A stretch of DNA of 8,253 nucleotides, taken from Spartobacteria bacterium (GTDB lineage Bacteria > Verrucomicrobiota > Verrucomicrobiia > Chthoniobacterales > UBA10450). The DNA lies in assembly GCA_021324035.1 (NCBI GenBank), contig JAJPJU010000136.1:1-8253 (forward strand), read 5' to 3'. This document shows, in pieces, positions 1 to 6,125 of the stretch. The first letter of the stretch is position 1. The number at the start of each line of letters is the position of its first letter. The position numbers were made by a program, and so were the translations under genes. A model generated the notes under the pieces. The model had not been told where the DNA came from. It saw nothing but the letters and a program-made list of their open reading frames with translations, and searched no databases.

Positions 1-225
1 GACACCGGCAGCGAGGGCACCGATCACGAGCGGCACCGGATTTTCGCGCAGAAACAACTCGGTGCGGCCGACGGCAGAGTTCGGTCGTCCGCGAATTTGT
101 TCGCGGCGGCGTGGACGCGGCTCCAAAACGCTTGGCGGCCGGCGGCGGGTCCGTCGTGGCGATGCGGTTTGCTCCGCTGCCAACGGGTCGTCATTTACAA
201 AATCTTCGTCGATCGAATCCATCAT
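1..225 (-). CDS. Small Arg-rich protein with membrane segment (5' part only; C-terminus beyond left edge)
   Basis: An open frame runs on the minus strand from two consecutive ATG codons (225-223 and 222-220) to position 1, giving 75 codons without a stop. The product starts acidic (D/E-rich, about residues 3-18). It then has an Arg/Pro-rich stretch (about 23-48), followed by LRENPVPLVIGALAAGV (59-75), which reads as the start of a transmembrane helix. An 'ENP + glycine/alanine-rich helix' end is typical of ElaB/YqjD/DUF883-type inner-membrane proteins, where a charged cytoplasmic part precedes one C-terminal anchor. That assignment is by resemblance only. The Arg/Pro region could instead be a plain linker. 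The start is supported by the double ATG and by an AAGGA about 14 nt upstream, which is distant. The gene lies about 90 bp downstream of the macrodomain gene on the same strand. Confidence 0.55.
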   Translation of the reverse strand, partial: MMDSIDEDFVNDDPLAAEQTASPRRTRRRPPSVLEPRPRRREQIRGRPNSAVGRTELFLRENPVPLVIGALAAGV

Positions 226-284
226 CAGTTATTCGTAATTCCTTAGTCGAACGCGCTGGTTGAACCATTCATTTCAGGCGTCGG

Positions 285-306
285 GGTCTGGCGAAAATGC
301 CACACC
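285..306 (-). terminator. Possible hairpin after the macrodomain gene
   Basis: An imperfect inverted repeat (GGT-C-TGGC, loop gaaaat, GCCA-C-ACC; one C/C mismatch) starts about 10 nt after the TAA of the macrodomain gene as read on the minus strand. There is no clear T-run after it, so it is at best a weak or Rho-assisted terminator or an mRNA 3'-end stabiliser. It could also be chance. Confidence 0.25.
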
Positions 307-315
307 GCGATGCAA

Positions 316-831
316 TTACAACAATTCTTCGTAAACAGCAAAAATCTCGCCAGTGGCGACTACAAACATCACTTTGGCGATTGGACCGTTGCTGGCGAGG
401 AAACCGCGCGTGGTTTTCACGGCAATCTCAGCGGCAGCCCGGATGGGAAAACGATATGCGCCGCAACTGATCGCCGGAAAGGCGATGGTCTGGATTTCGT
501 TGTTCACCGCCAGCTGCAACGAGTTGCGATAACAGTTGGTCAGGATATCAGCTTCGCCGCGATTTCCGCCGGACCAGACCGGTCCGACAGTGTGAATCAC
601 TGACCGCGCCGGCAAGTTGTATCCGGCTGTGATTTTCGCTTCGCCCGGTCTGCAACCGCCCAACCTTCGACATTCTTCGAGCAATTGCGGTCCGGCGGCG
701 CGATGAATCGCGCCATCAACTCCTCCGCCGCCGAGCAAAGTCGTGTTGGCAGCATTTACAATCGCATCAACGTCGAGCTTGGTGATATCTCCGCGGATGA
801 GTTCGATCTTATCGCGCGTAATCGGATTCAT
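316..831 (-). CDS. Macrodomain protein, YmdB/MacroD-like O-acetyl-ADP-ribose deacetylase
   Basis: A 171-residue single macrodomain, close to the usual length of E. coli YmdB and the human MacroD catalytic core. Family motifs appear in order: GDIT (14-17), NAAN (26-29), GGGGVDGAIHRAAG (34-47), GYNLPARSVIHTVGP (70-84) and FPAISCGAYRFP (118-129). Asn29 and Asp39 correspond to the Asn and Asp that position the ribose and catalytic water in YmdB/MacroD enzymes. The glycine-rich loops hold the diphosphate. The expected activity is hydrolysis of O-acetyl-ADP-ribose and removal of mono-ADP-ribose from acidic residues, in the cytoplasm. ATG at 831 is preferred; an in-frame TTG at 837 would add only two residues. 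No good Shine-Dalgarno is visible for either. The upstream gap of about 100 bp holds a repeat block, so co-transcription with pdxH is uncertain. Family assignment is firm; the physiological substrate is not known from sequence. Confidence 0.93.
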   Translation of the reverse strand: MNPITRDKIELIRGDITKLDVDAIVNAANTTLLGGGGVDGAIHRAAGPQLLEECRRLGGCRPGEAKITAGYNLPARSVIHTVGPVWSGGNRGEADILTNCYRNSLQLAVNNEIQTIAFPAISCGAYRFPIRAAAEIAVKTTRGFLASNGPIAKVMFVVATGEIFAVYEELL

Positions 832-840
832 GGCCAAGTT

Positions 841-920
841 CGAAACCCGAAACCCGAAACAAGCACGAAACCGAGCAATCGAATTTGTCTCGAATTTCGA
901 TATTCGGACTTCAGATTTGG
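841..920. repeat. Short-unit intergenic repeat block (CGAAACC units plus CGAATTT units)
   Basis: The gap between pdxH and the macrodomain gene carries CGAAACC at 841 and 848, CGAAACA at 855 and CGAAACC again at 866. Two copies of CGAATTT follow, at 880 and 891, then related TTCGATATTCGGACTTC text. The composition differs from the flanking genes and neither strand encodes a protein here. I recall similar 'cgaaacccgaaa ... gaatttcga' blocks between genes in Verrucomicrobia and Planctomycetes genomes, but this is from memory and unchecked. It may be a dispersed intergenic repeat or a degenerate hairpin element. It sits within the 3'/5' untranslated space of two same-strand genes. Confidence 0.55.
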
Positions 921-929
921 CTTTTCATC

Positions 930-1580
930 TTACGGCGCCAGGCGGTCAATCGACCAGGCACCGTCGCGTTGACGGCTATAACGAAAACGATCGTGCAATC
1001 GATCGATGCGCCCCTGCCAAAATTCGATGCGCTCCGGTTTGAGGCGAAAACCGCCCCAGTGCGGAGGAAGTGGAACGGGTCCGTGGGCGAACCTCTGCTT
1101 CATTTCTTCCAGCCGCGCGTCGAGAATTCGCCGGCCGTCGATGACTGTACTTTGCTGCGAGGCCCACGCTCCGAGCTGCGCGCCCATCGGCCGGCTACGG
1201 AAATATTCCTCGGAGTCCTGGCGTGAAGTTTTTTCCACCGTCCCCTCGATTCGGATCTGGCGCTCAACTTCCATCCAATACAGCACCAGGGCCGCGTTCG
1301 GATTTTTCTCGAGCTGGCGTCCTTTATCGCTGGCGTAATTGGTAAAGAAAACGAACCCGCGCTCGTCAAAATGTTTCAGCAGAACGATTCGCCCGAACGG
1401 TTTGTCTCCGATGCATGTCGCCAGAGTCATTGCATTCGCATCGTGAATGCCAGACTGGATTGCCGCAGCGAACCATTGATGAAACAGGTTGATCGGGTCC
1501 GGATCGAGGTCGCTTCGCCGCAAACCTTCTCCGATGTATTCATGACGAAAACCGGCGTAATCGAGCTTTTCTTCGTCCAT
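930..1580 (-). CDS. pdxH: Pyridoxamine 5'-phosphate oxidase
   Basis: A 216-residue FMN-dependent enzyme, nearly the length of E. coli PdxH (218). It oxidises pyridoxine 5'-phosphate or pyridoxamine 5'-phosphate to pyridoxal 5'-phosphate with O2, as the last step of the DXP-dependent vitamin B6 route or of B6 salvage, in the cytoplasm as a homodimer. Visible family signatures: the N-terminal substrate-contact region with DYAGFRHEY (7-15), NAMTLAT (49-55), the FMN-binding RIVLLK (64-69) and FFTNYASDKGRQL (78-90), SRPMGAQLGAWAS (129-141), and the C-terminal signature EFWQGRIDRLHDR (186-198) with the substrate-binding Arg and His of RLH, ending in the typical W-S-I-D-R-L-A-P. Start ATG at 1580-1578 gives the normal N-terminus; no strong Shine-Dalgarno precedes it. 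It lies about 50 bp after the alkyltransferase gene on the same strand, so co-transcription is possible. Confidence 0.97.
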   Translation of the reverse strand: MDEEKLDYAGFRHEYIGEGLRRSDLDPDPINLFHQWFAAAIQSGIHDANAMTLATCIGDKPFGRIVLLKHFDERGFVFFTNYASDKGRQLEKNPNAALVLYWMEVERQIRIEGTVEKTSRQDSEEYFRSRPMGAQLGAWASQQSTVIDGRRILDARLEEMKQRFAHGPVPLPPHWGGFRLKPERIEFWQGRIDRLHDRFRYSRQRDGAWSIDRLAP

Positions 1581-1630
1581 TCGTAAGCGATTGCCATTAC
1601 GATATTCGCGAGTGGCCGAATGTCGATTTT

Positions 1631-2509
1631 CTAAGCGGCAGTCGCCCCAAATAAATCGGTTTCAACGACACCCCTTGGTGCGCCAGGCGAAAGTTCCCAG
1701 CCCAGCATCACCTTCTTACGGGTGGGCCCACCGCCATAATTACCCAATGCTCCGGTCTCCCGAATCACCCGATGACAAGGAATGACAAATGAAATCGGAT
1801 TTGCGCCTACTGCAGTCCCGACCGCTCGAGCGGCGCGGGGTTGATTAATCCCCGCCGACAGCCGGCCATAAGTCGTGAGCGATCCGGACGGAATTCTCAA
1901 CAGCGCGCGCCAGACGCTCAATTGGAAGGCCGTTCCTCGAACAAACGCCCGCAGACGCGGAGGAGATTGAGATTGGGTGGGCCGGGCAAAAATCTCGGCG
2001 GCCAATTCCGCGGCGCGTTGATCGTTCCGGTTCAAATTCGCGTTTGGCCAATCTGATTTTAACAAATTCCTCACCCGGTCGCGCCCGCCGACGTCGACAA
2101 ACGAGAGATGACAAAGTCCGCGTTTGGTTTCGGCGATGAGGGCCTGGCCAAACGGCGTCTCGGAAAAACCAAAATCGATTTCGAGCCCGGCCCCGCCGTT
2201 TTTCATCTCGCCGGGCGAAGCCGCCTCGATCGTCACGCACAAATCATGCAGGCGACCAGGCCCCGACAAGCCGGCGTTGAGGGCTGCATCGAAGACGTTG
2301 TCGCCATCGCGCAGAAGTTGTTTAACGTGCTCAAGGGTTAGGCATTGCAGAAAATCTTTTGGCGTTACCCCTGCCCAGGTGGAAAAAAGGCGATGAAAAT
2401 GAAATGGACTCAGCCCGGCGGCGGTTGAAAGCGCGGCAAGATCGGGTTGGTCGGTATGATGTCGATCCAGAAAACGGATCACGCTAGCGACGCGTTCGTA
2501 ATCGTTCAT
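1631..2509 (-). CDS. AraC-type HTH / methylated-DNA-[protein]-cysteine S-methyltransferase fusion
   Basis: A 292-residue two-domain DNA repair protein. Residues about 3-105 form an AraC-type DNA-binding domain. The first helix-turn-helix is near LAALSTAAGLSPFHFHRLF (24-42). The second is around DAALNAGLSGPGRLHDL (74-90), followed by SPGEMK. Residues about 120-275 form an O6-alkylguanine-DNA alkyltransferase domain with the acceptor motif IPCHRV (Cys245), the Arg-finger region ARAVG (Arg228) and the downstream ETGALGNYGGG. The alkyl group of O6-methylguanine is transferred to Cys245 in a suicidal reaction. The protein lacks the N-terminal Zn/Cys sensor domain of E. coli Ada, so it is not a full Ada. 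The composition is that of the known 'HTH domain / MGMT' fusion family. The HTH part may help find DNA or may regulate its own gene; this cannot be decided here. ATG at 2509 is used; no clear Shine-Dalgarno precedes it. Confidence 0.93.
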   Translation of the reverse strand: MNDYERVASVIRFLDRHHTDQPDLAALSTAAGLSPFHFHRLFSTWAGVTPKDFLQCLTLEHVKQLLRDGDNVFDAALNAGLSGPGRLHDLCVTIEAASPGEMKNGGAGLEIDFGFSETPFGQALIAETKRGLCHLSFVDVGGRDRVRNLLKSDWPNANLNRNDQRAAELAAEIFARPTQSQSPPRLRAFVRGTAFQLSVWRALLRIPSGSLTTYGRLSAGINQPRAARAVGTAVGANPISFVIPCHRVIRETGALGNYGGGPTRKKVMLGWELSPGAPRGVVETDLFGATAA

Positions 2510-2595
2510 AGCAGCAGTTTGCCGGTGGGGTGAGGTTCAAGCCACCCGCTTCTTGCTATGATTTTACAAATATTTAACGAGATCGCGAGCGCAGG
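2510..2595. other. Gap between the exosortase gene and the alkyltransferase gene
   Basis: This 86-bp gap lies between two minus-strand genes. It holds an AT-rich stretch (about 2560-2580, read taaatatttgtaaaat on the minus strand) that could carry a promoter for the alkyltransferase gene. It also has short GGTGG/CCACC inverted repeats (2524-2528 with 2542-2546). No T-run follows a strong stem, so no terminator is called. No confident promoter hexamers were found. Confidence 0.3.
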
Positions 2596-4173
2596 TTAGC
2601 TGACTCGCACGACGCGGCCGAGTTCCCGCGCCAGAGCCTCGCTCGCTTCCTTGTCGTCCTCATAACCCCAGACAACGATCTCAAGAATTTGGGCGCCAAT
2701 TTCTCGCCGGCCCTGCAACGCCGCGCGCAACCGCCCCTGAAACGACCAATCCTCGACCACCGCCGCCGCCGCATTTTCGTAAGAGGATCGCGCGTCCCAA
2801 TAACAATAAAAAACGTGAAGCGGCGAGCCATGATCCTGGAACCGATACGATCGGATCGGAAGATTGACGCCATTGACGGTGATCATGCGAAGACCATCAT
2901 CGCGCTCCATGGTCCGACCGCTGGCCGGCAAACAAATGTCCGGCCGATGCACTTTCACAAACCGGGCGGCGGTGCGCCCTGGAAACCAGCGAAAGAAAAA
3001 CATCAACCACTGATGACCGTCTTTGCCTTCCCAGCTTGCGCCGCCGCCTTCGTTGTATTGAAGCAACGTTTCGGCTTCCGGCGCTATCGGCACGGATTTG
3101 TAGTTACTTTCCGAATCCGGCCACAGCACAGCCCAATGAGAAGCGGCGACAGTTTGATGCGACCGATACCAGATTTGGACGGCCCCTTCAGCGACAAGCA
3201 GCCAGACGCAGAGTAGCACAAGCGCGACGCGGCCAAAATGCATCGGGGTTTGTTGCTGCTGAATCACCGGCGCATATGAAGACGCGGCTCCGCGCCGCAA
3301 CATGGCAAGGCTGACCAGCCAAAGACCAAATAAACAAACGATCAAAATCGTAAGACCGGCCGGATCATGCCATGCCTCGAGGCGGGCCAAACCGCTGTGG
3401 GTTGCGATCCAGACCAGAATCGCGGTGCGGGCAACGTTGCAAATGAAAGCGAGCCCCGCGCCGATCACGACCAAAAGCAGGCGTCGGGCAGCGGTAAACG
3501 AATAGAGTTCGCCAAGAAACAATGAGATCATCAGCGTGGCCTGAATCGATCGAACGCCGCTGCAAGCTTCCTCAATTCCAATAAATCCGGTTCCAACCTC
3601 AATGACATTGCCGTGTTGGAGCGCGGGCACGCCGGCGAGCTGGAGAAAGATGACGTTAATCGCGGTCACGATTCGCATCAGATTTTGGATGACGAGTTGT
3701 TCGATTCGGACCGGCCACGGAACGGCAACGAGAAAAAACAGAAATGGAAATGCGAAGTATCTCAGCCAGCTGTTGCCGCCGCTCAGGTAAACGATTGCCA
3801 GCGAGATCGTAATGACAACAAATGCGAGCAGCCAGCTTAACAGCCGCCAATCCGGATTTGCTTCGGCGACGAGCCGGATTGGGAGGAAAAGCGCGGCCGC
3901 CAACACGATCGTCAAAATCGCGAATGGACCAGCGTGCGGCGTGGCCGGGGCGGGTCGATTCTGCCAGCGTTTCCAAAGCAAATAAACGAGCAGGACCGGA
4001 ACAATCAGGCCGTAGTTGTATTGAGGGTTCAGCCACCACTCCGGCTTGAGTTGGGCGATGAGCTCGAACCAGAATAGTCCAAGGACGGCAAGGATCAGCA
4101 ACCATCCAGCGGTCTTGGTGTTTCCTGGCGCAGCCGGCGGGGCGTGCGCGGTCGTGGCGTCCATTTGCGACAT
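2596..4173 (-). CDS. Exosortase with fused C-terminal EpsI domain
   Basis: A multi-spanning membrane protein of 525 residues with about eight hydrophobic segments in the first 290 residues. Exosortase hallmarks (numbering from the ATG at 4173): EEACSGVRS with candidate catalytic Cys204 and Arg208, NVARTA with Arg249, and WHDPAG with His269, which is the Cys-Arg-(Arg)-His pattern of exosortase/archaeosortase transpeptidases. A further membrane segment (about 316-336) leads into an extracytoplasmic EpsI-like (DUF3485) domain containing HRPDICLPASG (409-419). EpsI is often a separate gene beside the exosortase; here it is fused, as in other exosortase-EpsI fusions. The expected role is to cleave C-terminal PEP-CTERM-like signals of exported proteins and pass them to the cell surface or exopolysaccharide matrix. 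The frame could extend to TTG at 4278, but that adds a Cys/Pro-rich, non-membrane leader running towards the divergent gene. ATG 4173 or ATG 4164 is therefore preferred. The likely cargo gene lies at 6826. Confidence 0.92.
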   Translation of the reverse strand: MSQMDATTAHAPPAAPGNTKTAGWLLILAVLGLFWFELIAQLKPEWWLNPQYNYGLIVPVLLVYLLWKRWQNRPAPATPHAGPFAILTIVLAAALFLPIRLVAEANPDWRLLSWLLAFVVITISLAIVYLSGGNSWLRYFAFPFLFFLVAVPWPVRIEQLVIQNLMRIVTAINVIFLQLAGVPALQHGNVIEVGTGFIGIEEACSGVRSIQATLMISLFLGELYSFTAARRLLLVVIGAGLAFICNVARTAILVWIATHSGLARLEAWHDPAGLTILIVCLFGLWLVSLAMLRRGAASSYAPVIQQQQTPMHFGRVALVLLCVWLLVAEGAVQIWYRSHQTVAASHWAVLWPDSESNYKSVPIAPEAETLLQYNEGGGASWEGKDGHQWLMFFFRWFPGRTAARFVKVHRPDICLPASGRTMERDDGLRMITVNGVNLPIRSYRFQDHGSPLHVFYCYWDARSSYENAAAAVVEDWSFQGRLRAALQGRREIGAQILEIVVWGYEDDKEASEALARELGRVVRVS

Positions 4174-4190
4174 AAGCCTAGCCGACCCCG

Positions 4191-4203
4191 AGCAACTTGC
4201 GAG
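4191..4203. repeat. Repeat box 1 (AGCAAC-TTGCGAG)
   Basis: First copy of a direct repeat with an internal GCAA-c-TTGC inverted repeat, 18 bp upstream of the exosortase ATG. It is a candidate operator half because of its position; nothing else supports this. Confidence 0.35.
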
Positions 4204-4273
4204 CCCCTGTCCGGGTGCCCGCTCCTGGAGGATGACTTGTTGGGGACAGTTCGGCGATGAATAGTAGCGGAAC

Positions 4274-4289
4274 AGCAACTGCTTGCGAG
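4274..4289. repeat. Repeat box 2 (AGCAAC-tgc-TTGCGAG)
   Basis: Second copy of the direct repeat, differing from box 1 by a 3-nt insertion that enlarges the loop of the GCAA/TTGC inverted repeat. It lies 57 bp upstream of the preferred TPR gene start, just before an AT-rich patch. Confidence 0.35.
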
Positions 4290-4346
4290 AACCGTTGTTT
4301 AAATATTGCAGACTTTGGATCTAGCTCGAAGGCAAAAGACTCGATA

Positions 4347-6065
4347 ATGGAAGCTTCGCATCGACGAACAGAGCGTTTTTATTTGAAGCTCCTTTTCTGG
4401 AGCGTCGTTGGAATTGCGATTTTGATCGCAGTCTGTTGGGGCGGTCGCGATATTTATGCGCGTTGGCAGGAACGGCGACTGATTCGGCGTGCAGCTGTCG
4501 CTTTGGAGCATGGGGACGATGCCACCGCGAGCCTGGCGGCTCGCGCGGTTTTGCAAATTAAGGCGAAGAGCGCGCCAGCCGCGCGGATCATTGCTCAAAT
4601 AGGTGAGAAGGGCGGCAACAGAGCAGCTCTCGATTGGCGGCATAGAGTCCTCGAGGTCGAGCCGCACTCTGTCGATGACGAATTGGCTTTGGCGCGTTGC
4701 GCATTGCAATTCAATGAGCCAGCGGTGGCCGAGCAGGCGATTTCGGAAATTGACGAGCAGGGTAAACATCAAGCTGGCTATCACGCTGTCGCGGCGACGC
4801 TAGCCGACATGAAAAAGGACGATGAAACGGCGCTTCATGAGTGGGAGCAGGCCGTGCAATTAGCGCCAGAGGATGGCGGTTATCAGCTTAAACTCGCGAC
4901 CTTGGAACTACGCAGTGGTAAGCCGGACCGACAGGCCGCCGGTCGGGCCATCTTAAACAAATTGCGAGATGATCCGAAGCAACGGGGCGCTGCGACTCGG
5001 GCGTTGATTACCGACGGAATTGCCCGGCATGCGAGTAATCAGGAACTGCTCAGGCTGGCTCAAGATCTTCAAGGGTACCCGGAAGCCACGACCGCCGATC
5101 GTTTGATCTACCTGGATTTCATGCATCAGATCGATGCTCCCGAATTCACGAGCTATTTAACGAAGTTCGAGGCCGACGTTGTCTCGAAACCGGTCGAGCT
5201 AGGATCTCTACTCGAATGGATGAGCCGGAATAATCTGAACCTGGTGGCGCTTGACTATATAAAGAGCGTGCCCGCCGAGTTGTTGACCAAGTGGCCGGTC
5301 CCACTCGCCATTGCCGAGCTCTATGACCGGCTGAGAGACTGGCGCAAGCTCGAACAGGTCACCACCAACGCCAACTGGGGACAGGGTGAATTCATCCGGC
5401 ACGCTTACCTGTCTCGAGCGTTACGCGAACAGGACAAGATGGCAGGCGCGGAACACGAGTGGGCGGCGGCAACTAAGGAAGCGTCGGCTCAAAGCGCATC
5501 GCTGATGTCCCTGATGCACACCACCGCGGAATGGAAATGGGAAAAGGAGATGGTGGATTTGTTGTGGACGTTGACCCGGAGTCAGGACAAGCAAAAGGAA
5601 GCGGTGGAGGAGTTGTATCGCTATTACGAAAAGGCGAGCGACACCCAGGGCCTTTATCGCGTTCTGGTTCGTTGGGCGGAGCTGGAGCCGGACAATCTGA
5701 ATGTCCAAAATAATTTCGTCCAGGTTGCGCTCCTGCTTGACGCAAATGCCGACGACGCGCGCCGGATTGCCGTGGATTTGCACAACAAGGCGCCATCGAA
5801 TCCGGCCTACACCACCACCTATGCCTACTCGTTGTTGACCAAGGGAAATTCCAAGGAAGCTGCCAAAGTTATGAGCTCTTTGACTCCCGAGGAACTGCGC
5901 GATCCCTCTGTGAGTGCCTATTACGGCATCTGCCTCGCTGCGGTGCACGATGAGAAAGCGCGCGAATTTTTGGCCGCTGGCCAAAAGGCGCCGTTGCTTC
6001 CCGAGGAGAAAAAGCTGATCGACAAGGCATTTGCCAGCCTCGATTCGTGGCGGCGAATTCGTTAG
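4347..6065 (+). CDS. Membrane-anchored TPR-like repeat protein
   Basis: A 572-residue protein with a short basic N-terminus, one strong transmembrane helix (about residues 13-31) and a long soluble part made of Ala/Leu-rich helical pairs of TPR type. Examples are AAVALEHGDDATASLAARAV (49-68), ALHEWEQAVQLAPEDGGYQL (162-181), and C-terminal helices around LVRWAELEPDN and AYSLLTKGNSKEAAKV. The spacing and the 'xxLxPxx' caps fit tetratricopeptide repeats, although individual repeats are degenerate. The topology suggests one anchor with the repeat domain outside the cytoplasm or facing the periplasm. TPR proteins act as binding scaffolds; the partner is not readable. Divergence from the exosortase and a same-strand order with two secreted-protein genes suggest a role in export or assembly of surface proteins; this is inference. 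ATG 4347 is chosen because it puts the membrane helix near the N-terminus. ATG 4257 would add 30 polar residues and has a loosely placed GGGGA upstream. Confidence 0.8.
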   Translation: MEASHRRTERFYLKLLFWSVVGIAILIAVCWGGRDIYARWQERRLIRRAAVALEHGDDATASLAARAVLQIKAKSAPAARIIAQIGEKGGNRAALDWRHRVLEVEPHSVDDELALARCALQFNEPAVAEQAISEIDEQGKHQAGYHAVAATLADMKKDDETALHEWEQAVQLAPEDGGYQLKLATLELRSGKPDRQAAGRAILNKLRDDPKQRGAATRALITDGIARHASNQELLRLAQDLQGYPEATTADRLIYLDFMHQIDAPEFTSYLTKFEADVVSKPVELGSLLEWMSRNNLNLVALDYIKSVPAELLTKWPVPLAIAELYDRLRDWRKLEQVTTNANWGQGEFIRHAYLSRALREQDKMAGAEHEWAAATKEASAQSASLMSLMHTTAEWKWEKEMVDLLWTLTRSQDKQKEAVEELYRYYEKASDTQGLYRVLVRWAELEPDNLNVQNNFVQVALLLDANADDARRIAVDLHNKAPSNPAYTTTYAYSLLTKGNSKEAAKVMSSLTPEELRDPSVSAYYGICLAAVHDEKAREFLAAGQKAPLLPEEKKLIDKAFASLDSWRRIR

Positions 6066-6072
6066 GCCTAAC
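6061..6072. repeat. Perfect 12-bp palindrome over the TPR gene stop
   Basis: GTTAGGCCTAAC is its own reverse complement and includes the TAG stop codon (6063-6065). As a palindrome without a loop it would form at most a very short hairpin. It may be chance or a protein-binding site. Confidence 0.4.
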
Positions 6073-6125
6073 GACTAGGTCCTTCCAAGTATAAGTTGGC
6101 CCGCTTCCAGCTTTAGGGGACGGGA

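Larger units (their letters stand above)
4174..4346. promoter_or_regulatory. Divergent intergenic region between exosortase and TPR genes
   Basis: About 170 bp separates the preferred starts of two divergently transcribed genes, so promoters for both should lie here. The region contains two related boxes, AGCAACTTGCGAG (4191-4203) and AGCAACTGCTTGCGAG (4274-4289). Each has an internal GCAA/TTGC inverted repeat. An AT-rich patch (TTTAAATATT, 4298-4307) follows the second box. No convincing -35/-10 or sigma-54 (-24/-12) pair was found on either strand, so promoter positions are not called. Confidence 0.45.

Noticed and set aside
316..603. 97-codon plus-strand frame opposite the macrodomain gene (310-603)
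   Set aside because: It lies opposite the conserved FPAISCGAY and GYNLPARS motifs of the macrodomain protein. It has no Shine-Dalgarno and no domain.
1604..1621. ATTCG/CGAAT inverted repeat between the alkyltransferase gene and pdxH
   Set aside because: Five-bp arms with an 8-nt loop and no T-run; too weak to call a terminator or operator.
1845..2240. 131-codon frame on the minus strand inside the alkyltransferase gene
   Set aside because: Arg-rich shadow frame of a GC-rich gene. The true frame carries the PCHRV active site and the AraC domain over the same bases.
2689..3216. 175-codon plus-strand frame opposite the EpsI domain
   Set aside because: Arg/Pro-rich antisense shadow. The opposite strand carries the HRPDICLPASG motif and continuous homology-like text.
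4231..4263. Tiny ORF (11 codons with stop) directly after GGAGG
   Set aside because: The GGAGG abuts the ATG with no spacer, so it cannot work as its Shine-Dalgarno. The peptide has no recognisable features.
4174..4278. N-terminal extension of the exosortase to TTG 4278
   Set aside because: The extra 35 residues are Cys/Pro/Ser-rich with no membrane or domain character. The extension would also overlap the long form of the divergent TPR frame. Internal ATG codons at 4173 and 4164 fit the usual N-terminus.
4257..4346. N-terminal extension of the TPR protein to ATG 4257
   Set aside because: It adds 30 polar residues ahead of the membrane helix and overlaps the divergent promoter region and a repeat box. 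It is possible, because GGGGA lies upstream, but less likely than ATG 4347.
5421..5984. 187-codon antisense frame within the TPR gene
   Set aside because: No start signal or domain pattern. The plus-strand frame has coherent helical-repeat coding over the full length, so this is an antisense shadow.
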